NCBI GenBank assembly: GCA_012729555.1
Contig: JAAYCX010000090.1
Coordinates: forward strand, 104,606-168,605
Direction: 5' to 3'
Length of the DNA: 64,000 bases
Source of the DNA: Acidobacteriota bacterium
Lineage (GTDB): Bacteria > Acidobacteriota > UBA6911
The notes under the pieces were generated by a model. That model was not told where the DNA came from. It saw only the letters and a list, made by a program, of their open reading frames with translations, and did no database searches. The position numbers were made by a program, and so were the translations under genes. This document shows positions 25,530-33,356 of the stretch, in pieces. Positions within the stretch are counted from its first letter, which is position 1, and each line of letters starts with the position of its first letter.

Positions 25530-27167
25530 TCAGAAGATTTTGTTCCGGTCCGTCCCCATTTTCACCCGGGCGAGAAGGGCGGAAGAGGAGCCGGCGGCGG
25601 CCTCGTAGTAACGCACGAAGCGCCGGGGTTCTTCCGCGTCAAAATCCTTCAGGTTGACGGCCCAGCGGAAGCCGATCGGCTGGTAGAGGAGTTCCGCCTC
25701 CAGCGTAAAGGGCCCCTTCGCGTTCCCCAGATCGACCGAGTAGCGCACGCGGTCGCCCGACCCGGTGAAATCGGGGTCCTCCAGGGCGCGCCCGGCGACG
25801 GCGATCGTCTTCCCCGCCTTCTGCTTGTCGAACCCCCGGGGCAGGATGCGGTTATCCTTGAGATAGCGCACGGCCCGCAGGAGCCCCGTCGTCACGGCGC
25901 CCCCGCCGTCCCCCAGGATCGGCTCGTAGATCTGCACCTCCCCGGCGCTCCTGATTTCGGTATAGTGCGGCTCGTAGCGTGAGGCGTCCGCGTCGTTGTC
26001 GTTGTCCGGGATGCGGCCGGAGGGGTCCACGGCGCCCGATTCGAACACCTTCCGGTTGCCGCCGTCGCGCACCGTGACGTGGAGCCAGACGCGGCGCGAC
26101 GGGTAGGCGGTCGGGAGCTTGTGCCCGGCGAGGTTTTCCACCGCCACCTCCGCCTCCAGGCGCCCGGAGCGGACCTCGAGGCTGCTGACGGCGATCCGGG
26201 CCGATTCCGACTGGAGCTGGGCGAGCGTCTTCTGCGCCGAGGCGGCGAACTCGTCCGGGGACGCCTCCACGCCGAGCTCGTAGCGGTTCCGGTTCAGGAT
26301 CCCGTTCATGAAGAAGTTACCCCCGGGAAAGGTATGCCGGGACACGCGGGAGCGCGGCACCCCCAGGACGCTGCTCACGGCGGTCTCCTCCTTCACCGCC
26401 GGCATGTGGCACGCCTGGCAGCCCAGGACCTTCCGGTAGGCGCTGTGGGCCCATTCCTCGTAGGGGACCTGTTCGGGAAATTCCCCCAGGTCCTCCCCAC
26501 CCGGTCCAAGGGAGTGGGTGTACAGGGTGTGGCAGCTCGCGCAGGCCTCGCTCTCCCCGAGGTGGGGGGACTCCACCGGGCGGAAGCCCCCGGTGGAACT
26601 GGCCATGACCCTCGCGTGTCCCGCCTCCGGGGCGTAGGGGCCGAAGATCTCGCGCTCCCCGGCGGCGCTGGGTCCGCCGATGATGAAACGGCCGACGAAA
26701 GTCTCCCGCGTCCCCAGCTTGTCCCTGGAGATCTGGTGGCAGAGGGCGCAGGATACCCCGTCTTCCGCCAGCGCGTCCTGCGGGTTGCCCGGGACGAACC
26801 CCAGGTGGGCGAAAACCGCCCCTTTTCGCCCCGCGCCGGCCGCCTCGTGGCGCGCCATCGGCATGTGGCAGATCGAACATTCGTCCTCGATCCCCCCCTG
26901 CGCCCCCGGGTGCTCCATCGACTCGCGCCGGACGCTCGCCTGCCAGTAGGGGTCCCGGGCCGCATTGGCCATCATGGTCGGCCGCCAGGCCAGGCCCATG
27001 GAAATGTCCTCCCCGCCCCGTGTCGACAGGTTGTTGTGGCACGGCATGCAGCGGTCGGAGGTCTGAAACCGCGGGGCGACGACCTGTCCCGCGGCGCCGG
27101 AAACCAGTGCCGCGATCATTCCCGCCGACAGCGCCGCTCCCCCCAGACAGAGGCTTCTCTTCGCCAT
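25530..27167 (-). CDS. Pentaheme c-type cytochrome
   Basis: 545 residues with a signal peptide and five CxxCH haem motifs in the first half (CMPCH, CSICH, CALCH, CASCH, CQACH). The C-terminal ~250 residues lack haem sites and look beta-rich (SSLEVRSGRLEAEVAVENLAGHKLP, a feature of some multihaem ammonia-forming or extracellular cytochromes). It would act in the periplasm or at the outer surface in electron transfer. The ATG follows the stop of the upstream cytochrome/barrel gene by one base (TAG-G-ATG), so the two are made together. Electron donor and acceptor unknown. Confidence 0.88.
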   Translation of the reverse strand: MAKRSLCLGGAALSAGMIAALVSGAAGQVVAPRFQTSDRCMPCHNNLSTRGGEDISMGLAWRPTMMANAARDPYWQASVRRESMEHPGAQGGIEDECSICHMPMARHEAAGAGRKGAVFAHLGFVPGNPQDALAEDGVSCALCHQISRDKLGTRETFVGRFIIGGPSAAGEREIFGPYAPEAGHARVMASSTGGFRPVESPHLGESEACASCHTLYTHSLGPGGEDLGEFPEQVPYEEWAHSAYRKVLGCQACHMPAVKEETAVSSVLGVPRSRVSRHTFPGGNFFMNGILNRNRYELGVEASPDEFAASAQKTLAQLQSESARIAVSSLEVRSGRLEAEVAVENLAGHKLPTAYPSRRVWLHVTVRDGGNRKVFESGAVDPSGRIPDNDNDADASRYEPHYTEIRSAGEVQIYEPILGDGGGAVTTGLLRAVRYLKDNRILPRGFDKQKAGKTIAVAGRALEDPDFTGSGDRVRYSVDLGNAKGPFTLEAELLYQPIGFRWAVNLKDFDAEEPRRFVRYYEAAAGSSSALLARVKMGTDRNKIF

Positions 27168-27168
27168 C

Positions 27169-28281
27169 CTATTTCCACCCATCGAACACACTCCCGTCGA
27201 ACATGTCCCACATCAGGTAAAAGAGAACCTCGGTGGTCCGGGGGCCGAAATCGTTGACCGGCACCCTCAGGCCGAGATTGGCCCGGATATGCTGGCGCCG
27301 GCTCAGGGTGACCTGAAACTGCGGCACCACGTCCCAGTGGACCCGCTCCCCGGACGCCAGTTCCCGGTCAGCCAGCAGTTCCACCATCGGGGACCATTGC
27401 CGTCCCATCCCCAGCCCCTGGGCGAAGGTCTTCCCCCCGACGACGCGCCAGAAGACCGCCCGGTTGGCGAACTCCGTGTCGGTGGGAAGTTCCACCCCGG
27501 CCTGCAGCTGGAGAAAGGCGCTCCGGGGCAGGAGCTGCGCGTAACTCGCGAAGCCCTCGAACACGGTCACCCCCGTGCCCCGGCCGCGGTCGGAGTCGCC
27601 GGTGGCCAGCTTGACCTCCCCGGCGGCTGCGAGGAGCGCCCCCCGGTCGAGGTCGCTGGCCAGCACGTGCTTGTAGCCCGCGACCATGTCGCCGACGCCG
27701 TTGCGCCACGGCTCCCCCTCGCGCTTCTCGAAATGAAAAGGCAGGATGAAGTCGAGCTGGCCCCGCGGGCCGAGGCGCTTCTCGTAAACGATCTCACTGG
27801 TGATCGCGGGGTCCCCCTCGGCGCCGAAGGCGAGGTCGAGCACCATCTCGTCTTCGGGAAAGGCCTTTTCCGTCACCAGCGGCCGGGGCAGGTTCATTTC
27901 GCCCCGGGGCCAGGCGGGCTCGCGGCAGAAGGTGCGCAGGTGCAGCATCGCTTCATCGATCTGGTGGGCCGAGAGCGCTTCCCGGAAGGAGGGCATGATT
28001 TCCGAAAACCCGCGCGCCGGGCCGCCGTTGTGGAGGATGGCGCCCCAGAAATCGTCCGACTCGCGCGCGGTGGCCTGGCAGTCGGTGAAATCGGGGAAGG
28101 TGTCCGGCGCCTCGAAACCACGCACGTTGTCGGGCGCCCCGCGCCCATCCGCGCCGTGGCAGGAGGCGCACGCCGCATGATAGATCTCGCGTCCGCCCGA
28201 CAGCCCTGCGGACCGGTCCTGTCCCGCCAGCGCGGCGGCGCACAGAGGTATGGCGACGATAGCCCCTATCCAGTGTCTCAC
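27169..28281 (-). CDS. Monohaem cytochrome c domain fused to a putative outer-membrane barrel
   Basis: 370 residues from a GTG start with GGAGGG upstream. After the signal peptide comes a class I cytochrome c domain (ACASCHGADGRGAP at about 37-50, Met ligand in SEIMPSFREAL). From about residue 140 to the end the protein alternates hydrophobic and polar residues in repeated strands (GQLDFILPFHFEKR, FASYAQLLPRSAFLQLQAGV, ANLGLRVPVNDF), like a transporter-type beta barrel. A haem domain joined to a barrel next to a secreted pentaheme protein suggests electron transfer across the outer membrane. The barrel assignment is by pattern only. Confidence 0.7.
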   Translation of the reverse strand: MRHWIGAIVAIPLCAAALAGQDRSAGLSGGREIYHAACASCHGADGRGAPDNVRGFEAPDTFPDFTDCQATARESDDFWGAILHNGGPARGFSEIMPSFREALSAHQIDEAMLHLRTFCREPAWPRGEMNLPRPLVTEKAFPEDEMVLDLAFGAEGDPAITSEIVYEKRLGPRGQLDFILPFHFEKREGEPWRNGVGDMVAGYKHVLASDLDRGALLAAAGEVKLATGDSDRGRGTGVTVFEGFASYAQLLPRSAFLQLQAGVELPTDTEFANRAVFWRVVGGKTFAQGLGMGRQWSPMVELLADRELASGERVHWDVVPQFQVTLSRRQHIRANLGLRVPVNDFGPRTTEVLFYLMWDMFDGSVFDGWK

Positions 28282-28411
28282 GGGAAGCCCTCCGGGAAGT
28301 TTGCCCCAGCATAGCAGAATCGATCCGGCCACGCCAGAATCCGCACCATCGGCGTTTTCGCCGCCTGCAATTTTTTTTAAGATTTTTCTATGGTTTGGGG
28401 GGGAAGTGAGG

Positions 28412-28581
28412 TATAGTCTGTCAGCAAGTCAGGTTTTTGTAAGATTTCGTTGCTTGAATAAGCTGCAGACTCCTGAGGGGAAAGCGGCTTTTTTTTATGC
28501 TCGAGCGTTTACGGAAGACTTGCCGAAACCTTTAAAGTACACAACACCCCCTTAACCGGGGAAATTTGCTTAGGAAAATCA
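28412..28581 (+). promoter_or_regulatory. Structured 5' leader of cold-shock gene 2
   Basis: A TATAGT -10 (28412-28417; the -35 is not clear) starts a leader of about 158 bases. GCAAGTC (28424-28430) is perfectly complementary to GACTTGC (28517-28523), enclosing the terminator-like hairpin. AGGTTT (28431-28436) is complementary to AAACCT (28526-28531), which would make a pseudoknot with the first pairing. AGGA at 28572-28575 is the ribosome binding site. The layout is compatible with temperature-dependent folding. Confidence 0.5.
28460..28496 (+). terminator. Leader terminator/attenuator upstream of cold-shock gene 2
   Basis: AAGCTGC-type arm ending at 28466 pairs with GCGGCTT (28484-28490, one G-T pair). 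An inner stem CTCC (28470-28473) pairs with GGGG (28477-28480). A run of 8 T follows (28489-28496). It sits 85 bases before the start codon, so transcription must pass it to reach the gene. Confidence 0.55.
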
Positions 28582-28785
28582 ATGAGAGAACAAGGAACAG
28601 TTAAGTGGTTTAACAACGAAAAAGGTTATGGTTTCATCAGCCGCGAATCCGGGGACGATGTCTTTGTCCACCACAGCGCGATCCAGGGTACGGGCTTCAA
28701 ATCGCTCAACGAAGGGGACAGCATCGAGTTCGATGTCGCCAAGGGCCCCAAGGGATTACAGGCTCAGAACGTAGTCAAGCTGTAG
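28582..28785 (+). CDS. Cold-shock domain protein 2 (CspA family)
   Basis: 67 residues: [18 protein letters not shown] and [10 protein letters not shown] carry the RNA-binding aromatics of RNP1 and RNP2. A second copy of the family in the window. Its DNA and leader are distinctly more AT-rich than neighbouring genes, as is common for highly expressed cold-shock genes. Like gene 1, it follows a promoter and an intrinsic-terminator-like hairpin. Confidence 0.96.
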   Translation: MREQGTVKWFNNEKGYGFISRESGDDVFVHHSAIQGTGFKSLNEGDSIEFDVAKGPKGLQAQNVVKL

Positions 28786-29029
28786 GCCACTTAATTCTGG
28801 TTCCGGAGGCTCCGCGCCGGCATCCGCCGGTTTCGGGTCCTCCGGGATTCCCCCCCTCCCGGATCCTGGGACCGACCAGGGTTATTCTTCCATCCGGACA
28901 ACTCAATCCCGATCCGCCGCTCCCGGCCCGGTATCCTCCCCGGCCCTCGCCCTGTCATCGGGCGGGCCGTGGCGAACTGGGCGGAAACAGCCGCCGCTCG
29001 AGTGAGAACTCGGGGACGGGCGGGGCATC

Positions 29030-30505
29030 TTATTCATGAATCGTTTCCTGCCTGGCCTTGGCGATTCCCAGCGTCTCGATCTGCCCTTTCCGTGCCAGGT
29101 CGATCGCCTCCCCCAGGATCCGGGCAGCCTCCTGCGGGGCATGAAAGCCCATGGAGTTTTCCGAGCGGACGAAATCGACCCGCCACTGGGCCCCGCGATG
29201 AAATTCGCGCGCCGCCTTCAGGGCCTCGTCCCCCGCTCCCGCGTCGCGCGCCCCCTTGATCCCCCGGATGAGATCGACGACGGCGTATTCGGCCCGGATC
29301 AGCAGGTCGTGGTTCCGGTCCTGGATCGTCTCGACCCGCGCCAGGATCTCGGCTTCCGGAAAAGGGTGGCACACCTGGCAGGCGTTGTTGACGTTGAGCA
29401 GGGGGCTGCGCACGAAATGGTCGCTGATCTTGACGGCCCCTTCCCGCCGGTACGGCATGTGGCAGTCGGCGCAGGCGACGCCGCTCCGGGCGTGGATCCC
29501 CTGGCTCCAGAGTTCGAATTCCGGGTGCTGCGCCTTGAGCACCTCGGCCCCGCTCTCCGCGTGCGTCCAGTCTGAAAAGGGGGTGCCGTCGGAAAATCGG
29601 TACGCGGAGTAATGGCGCTCGATATCCTCCACCTTCAGCCCGTTGTTCCAGGGATAGAAGAGATCGGCCTTGGAGGCGCAGTAGTACTCCACGTGGCACT
29701 GGGCGCAGACAAGCGACCGCATCTCCTGCCGCGAAGCCATCCGGTTGGGGTCGTAGGGTTCAGCGCGGCTGCCGGAGCGCCATTTTTCGATGGAGGAGAG
29801 ATGGGGCACGGGGGCGCCGGAAGCCGCGAGCGCCTGGATCCCCAGCAGGAAAGCGGGACGGGTCACCCGCACCTCCATCGACTCGGGGTCGTGGCAGTCG
29901 ACGCACGACATCGGCTGGTCGACGAGTTTGGTCGCCTCCGCGTAGGGCATTTTCCCGATCTCGACAAAACCGCCGAGCAGTTGCGCGTAAGCGTTTTCGC
30001 TCCCCAGCGGGTCCTCCAGCCTGCCCGGCGCCCCCGTTTCGAGCCCCTTCTTCCGGTAGGCGTTCACGTTCGACGCATGGCAATGCAGGCAGGCGCCGGT
30101 CTGCCGGAACGGGGGCTTGACCCGCAGCGTTTCGCGCTGGTCGGAGAGCATGTAGGCGTGACCGCGCCGCGCGCGGTAATCGACGCCGAAGGCGTAGCCG
30201 GCGAAGATGGTCTTGAGCTGCGGGTACTGAGCCAGTTTGTCGGCGGCCAGGGTGTCGCTGCCGCCCATGCCGCCGTACCGGGTGGTGGTGGGCTCCGCCG
30301 TGCGGAGGTAGGCCTCGTACTGGCGCGGGAAGTTCTTGCCCCACTCGGCCGGGTCCACGGTCTGCTCCGTCAGCTCGGCGATCCGGAATACGAAGCTCCT
30401 GGCCTCCTCCTTGCGCTCGGCGATATTGCCGAGGATCCACAGAACGCCCGCAGTCGCGGCGGCGACCAGTACGATGGCCAAAACCCACGGCGTGAATCTC
30501 TTCAT
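29030..30505 (-). CDS. nrfA: Cytochrome c nitrite reductase, catalytic subunit NrfA
   Basis: 491 residues with an N-terminal membrane-spanning or signal helix and five haem motifs: CLHCH, CVDCH, CAQCH, CADCH, CQVCH. CAQCHVEYY carries the catalytic Tyr of NrfA, and AADCHMPY-like spacing is conserved. The enzyme reduces nitrite to ammonium with six electrons in the periplasm. The first (active-site) haem has CxxCH instead of the CxxCK found in Escherichia coli, a variant known in other lineages. It follows nrfH by 12 bases. The convergent gap 28786-29029 contains no recognisable gene or clear terminator. Confidence 0.93.
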   Translation of the reverse strand: MKRFTPWVLAIVLVAAATAGVLWILGNIAERKEEARSFVFRIAELTEQTVDPAEWGKNFPRQYEAYLRTAEPTTTRYGGMGGSDTLAADKLAQYPQLKTIFAGYAFGVDYRARRGHAYMLSDQRETLRVKPPFRQTGACLHCHASNVNAYRKKGLETGAPGRLEDPLGSENAYAQLLGGFVEIGKMPYAEATKLVDQPMSCVDCHDPESMEVRVTRPAFLLGIQALAASGAPVPHLSSIEKWRSGSRAEPYDPNRMASRQEMRSLVCAQCHVEYYCASKADLFYPWNNGLKVEDIERHYSAYRFSDGTPFSDWTHAESGAEVLKAQHPEFELWSQGIHARSGVACADCHMPYRREGAVKISDHFVRSPLLNVNNACQVCHPFPEAEILARVETIQDRNHDLLIRAEYAVVDLIRGIKGARDAGAGDEALKAAREFHRGAQWRVDFVRSENSMGFHAPQEAARILGEAIDLARKGQIETLGIAKARQETIHE

Positions 30506-30517
30506 AGCGTGATCCCT

Positions 30518-30991
30518 CTAGCTTCCCTGCCCGTGTCCCGCACCGGCATGGCAGCGGACGCAGTACAGGTCGTCTTCATCCCCCGCGCGGCGCAGGGCGA
30601 TGGCGTGCACGAAATCCCGATGGCAGCCGAAGCAGCGCTCGTTCAGGACCCGGGCGTTGCCGGGCTTGATGCGGATCGGTTCGTGAAAGTCCTGGAGCGT
30701 GAAGGCGACGGAGTGGTGGTAGCCGTTTTCGGCCTTCACCCGCCATTTGTTCGCGAAATCCGCGGGGAGGTGGCAGTCGCCGCACCCGGCGACCGCCCGG
30801 TGGCTCGATTTCTGCCAGCTGTCGAACTGCTCCCGCATGATGTGGCAGTTGACGCACGCGCGCGGGTCGTCCGACAGGTAGGAGGTGCCCTCGGCGTAAA
30901 AGAAGGCGTACCCCCCCGCGCCCAGCAGGACCCCCGACAGCGCGCACAACACCCCCTTCAGGACAGGGACGGTCCGGAATATGTTCTTCAT
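30518..30991 (-). CDS. nrfH: Cytochrome c nitrite reductase, membrane electron donor NrfH
   Basis: 157 residues of the NapC/NirT family: an N-terminal anchor helix (VLKGVLCALSGVLLGAGGYAF) and four haem motifs (CVNCH, CGDCH, CFGCH, CVRCH). NrfH oxidises menaquinol and passes electrons to NrfA. Gene order nrfH-nrfA with a 12-base gap is the usual two-gene arrangement. A TATAAT -10 lies about 80 bases upstream. No NsrR or FNR-type palindrome was recognised. Confidence 0.95.
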   Translation of the reverse strand: MKNIFRTVPVLKGVLCALSGVLLGAGGYAFFYAEGTSYLSDDPRACVNCHIMREQFDSWQKSSHRAVAGCGDCHLPADFANKWRVKAENGYHHSVAFTLQDFHEPIRIKPGNARVLNERCFGCHRDFVHAIALRRAGDEDDLYCVRCHAGAGHGQGS

Positions 30992-31071
30992 GGGACGGGA
31001 TTCATCCTGGGTTCATACGGATCCGCGAACATGCACCCCTCCAGGCCGGATGAAGCCGGCGTGGCGCTTCC

Positions 31072-31077
31072 ATTATA
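31072..31077 (-). promoter_or_regulatory. Possible -10 box for nrfHA
   Basis: Perfect TATAAT on the minus strand (31077-31072), about 80 bases before nrfH. No good -35 is seen at 16-18 bases, so if real the promoter may need an activator. Confidence 0.3.
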
Positions 31078-31151
31078 ACCGTAATGGAGACGGACCGGGA
31101 CACATAATGCGACCGCCATCAACCCTCCGCCTTTCTGGTAGACTGGAAAGC

Positions 31152-33266
31152 ATGAGACTGCGCTCCGTTCTCCTCCGGGCCGTTCTGCTGGTTGCGGCCG
31201 CCGGGTGCACCGGCCCCCGGGGAGCCATCGACCGCGAGCGGCTGGTGCGCCGGCACCATCCCGTGCTCGAGCGCGCCGACCCCCTCGCCCCCCTCAGCGT
31301 GGGGAACGGGCGCTTCGCCTTCACCGCCGACATCACCGGGCTCCAGACCTACCCCGACCGTTACCGGGACGGCATCCCCCTGGCCACGCAGTCGGAGTGG
31401 GGGTGGCACACCGTCCCCGCCCCCCGGCCGGTCGCGCTCGCGGACGCCGTGCAGCGGTTCGACGCCGGCGGGCGGCGCGTCCCTTACGCGTCGCTGCAGG
31501 ATTCCCCGGCGGGGGGGTGGCTGCGGGCCAACCCGCACCGGCTGAACCTGGGCCGGGTGGGGCTCGCCCTCGAGGACGCCGAGGGGCGGGACCTCCCCCT
31601 GGAGCGAATCACCCGCATCCGTCAGGAAGCCGACCTCTGGAACGGGATTCTCCACAGCTCCTTCGAGGCGGCGGGGGTTCCCGTCGCGGTGGAGACGGCG
31701 TGCCACCCCGGCATCGACCAGGTCAGCGCCCGGGTCCGCTCCGGCCTCGTGGGGAGCGGCAGGATCGCCGTCCGCTTCGATTTCCCCTACGGCAGCACCG
31801 AATGGGGGAAGGACCCCTCCGACTGGCGGAAACCCGAGCGCCATTTCACCCGGATCGTCGCCCGCCGGGACCGGTCGGTCGCGCTCGCGCGCACGCTCGA
31901 CGGCGACAGCTACCATGTCTTCATCCACTGGTCGGGCGACGCCCGCTTCGTGCAGCACGGGCCCCACTCTTTCGGGCTGGAGCCGGCGGGGCGGGGGAGC
32001 TTCGCATTCAGCGTCCGCTTCTCCGCGAAAGCCGACCCCGGCGTCGCCCCCCCGGCGCAGGCGACCTTCGAGGCGGCACGGGACCACTGGCACCGCTTCT
32101 GGCTCTCGGGGGGCGCCGTCGACCTGTCCCAAAGCAGCGACCCGCGCGCCCGCGAACTCGAACGGCGCATCGTCCTGTCCCGCTACCTGACCGCCATCCA
32201 GTGCCGGCAGTCGATCCCCCCGGCGGAGACCGGCCTGACGTGCAACAGCTGGTTCGGCAAATTCCACCTGGAGATGCACTGGTGGCACGGCGTGCACTTC
32301 GCCCTCTGGGGGGACCCGGAGGCGCTCGGGCGCACCCTCCCCTGGTACCGGTCGATCCTCCCCGAGGCGCGCCGCACGGCCGCCGCCCAGGGCTACGCGG
32401 GGGCGCGCTGGCCGAAGATGACATCGCCCGACGGGCGCGAAAGCCCGTCCTCCGTCGGAGTGTTCCTCGTCTGGCAGCAGCCCCACCCGGTCTACTACGC
32501 CGAACTCCTCTACCGCCTCGATCCGAAGCAGGAAACGCTCGCGCGCTACCGGGACCTCGTCTTCGCCACCGCCGATTTCATGGCCGATTTCGCGCGCTGC
32601 GACGACTCCGCCTGCGTCCTGGGGCCGCCCCTGATCCCGGCCCAGGAGATCCACCCGCCCGAAGAGACCCTCGACCCCGCCTTCGAGCTCGCCTACTGGC
32701 GTTTCGGCCTCGAAACCGCCCAGACCTGGCGCGGGCGGCTGGGGCTCGGCCGGGAAGAAAAGTGGGACCGGGTGCTCGCCCGCCTCTCCCCCCTCCCCGA
32801 AGCGGGCGGCCGCTACCGCAACGCCGACAGCGCGCCCGACACCTTCGCCCACCCGGCCGAGCGGCGCGACCACCCGACCCTGCTCGCCCCCTTCGGGATG
32901 CTCCCCGGCGCCGGCGCCGACCGCGACCGGATGCGGGCCACGCTCGAGGCGGTGATGCGGTCCTGGGACTGGCAGAGCACCTGGGGGTGGGATTACGCCC
33001 TGATCGCCATGACCGCCGCGCGGGTGGGACGCCCCGACCTCGCCGTCGAGGCCCTCATGATGGACGCGCCCAAGAACCGCTACCTGCCCAGCGGCCACAA
33101 CTACCAGGACGACCGCCTCCCCCTCTACCTGCCCGGCAACGGCGGCCTGCTCACGGCCGTCGCCATGATGGCCGCGGGGTGGGACGGCGCCCCGGAGCGC
33201 AACGCCCCCGGCTTCCCGGAGGAGGGGTGGACGGTGCGCCACGAAGGGCTGCACCCCCTCCCCTGA
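31152..33266 (+). CDS. Putative (alpha/alpha)6-type glycoside hydrolase lipoprotein
   Basis: 704 residues. MRLRSVLLRAVLLVAAAGC is a lipoprotein signal. The N-terminal ~300 residues are beta-rich (super-sandwich-like). The C-terminal half is helical with motifs recalling GH65/GH95-type enzymes: CNSWFGKFHLEMHWWHGVHF, YAGARWPKMTSPDGRES and SWDWQSTWGWDYALIAM. The acidic residues in FHLEMHWW and STWGWDYA are candidates for catalysis. It would act on glycans at the cell surface or in the periplasm. The exact family is not certain. It lies 90 bases before a GH31 gene on the same strand, so joint action is likely. Confidence 0.65.
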   Translation: MRLRSVLLRAVLLVAAAGCTGPRGAIDRERLVRRHHPVLERADPLAPLSVGNGRFAFTADITGLQTYPDRYRDGIPLATQSEWGWHTVPAPRPVALADAVQRFDAGGRRVPYASLQDSPAGGWLRANPHRLNLGRVGLALEDAEGRDLPLERITRIRQEADLWNGILHSSFEAAGVPVAVETACHPGIDQVSARVRSGLVGSGRIAVRFDFPYGSTEWGKDPSDWRKPERHFTRIVARRDRSVALARTLDGDSYHVFIHWSGDARFVQHGPHSFGLEPAGRGSFAFSVRFSAKADPGVAPPAQATFEAARDHWHRFWLSGGAVDLSQSSDPRARELERRIVLSRYLTAIQCRQSIPPAETGLTCNSWFGKFHLEMHWWHGVHFALWGDPEALGRTLPWYRSILPEARRTAAAQGYAGARWPKMTSPDGRESPSSVGVFLVWQQPHPVYYAELLYRLDPKQETLARYRDLVFATADFMADFARCDDSACVLGPPLIPAQEIHPPEETLDPAFELAYWRFGLETAQTWRGRLGLGREEKWDRVLARLSPLPEAGGRYRNADSAPDTFAHPAERRDHPTLLAPFGMLPGAGADRDRMRATLEAVMRSWDWQSTWGWDYALIAMTAARVGRPDLAVEALMMDAPKNRYLPSGHNYQDDRLPLYLPGNGGLLTAVAMMAAGWDGAPERNAPGFPEEGWTVRHEGLHPLP

Positions 33267-33356
33267 CGGTCGAACCATTCGGAATAGGCTTCGGGGCGCC
33301 TTTGTTGCTATGATGGGCGTTCGAAAAAAAACGCCATTCAAAACCAGGGGGACGGA

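Noticed and set aside
33316..33335. GGCGTT/AACGCC hairpin before the GH31 gene
   Set aside because: Six base pairs with an A-rich loop and no T tract; insufficient as terminator or riboswitch.
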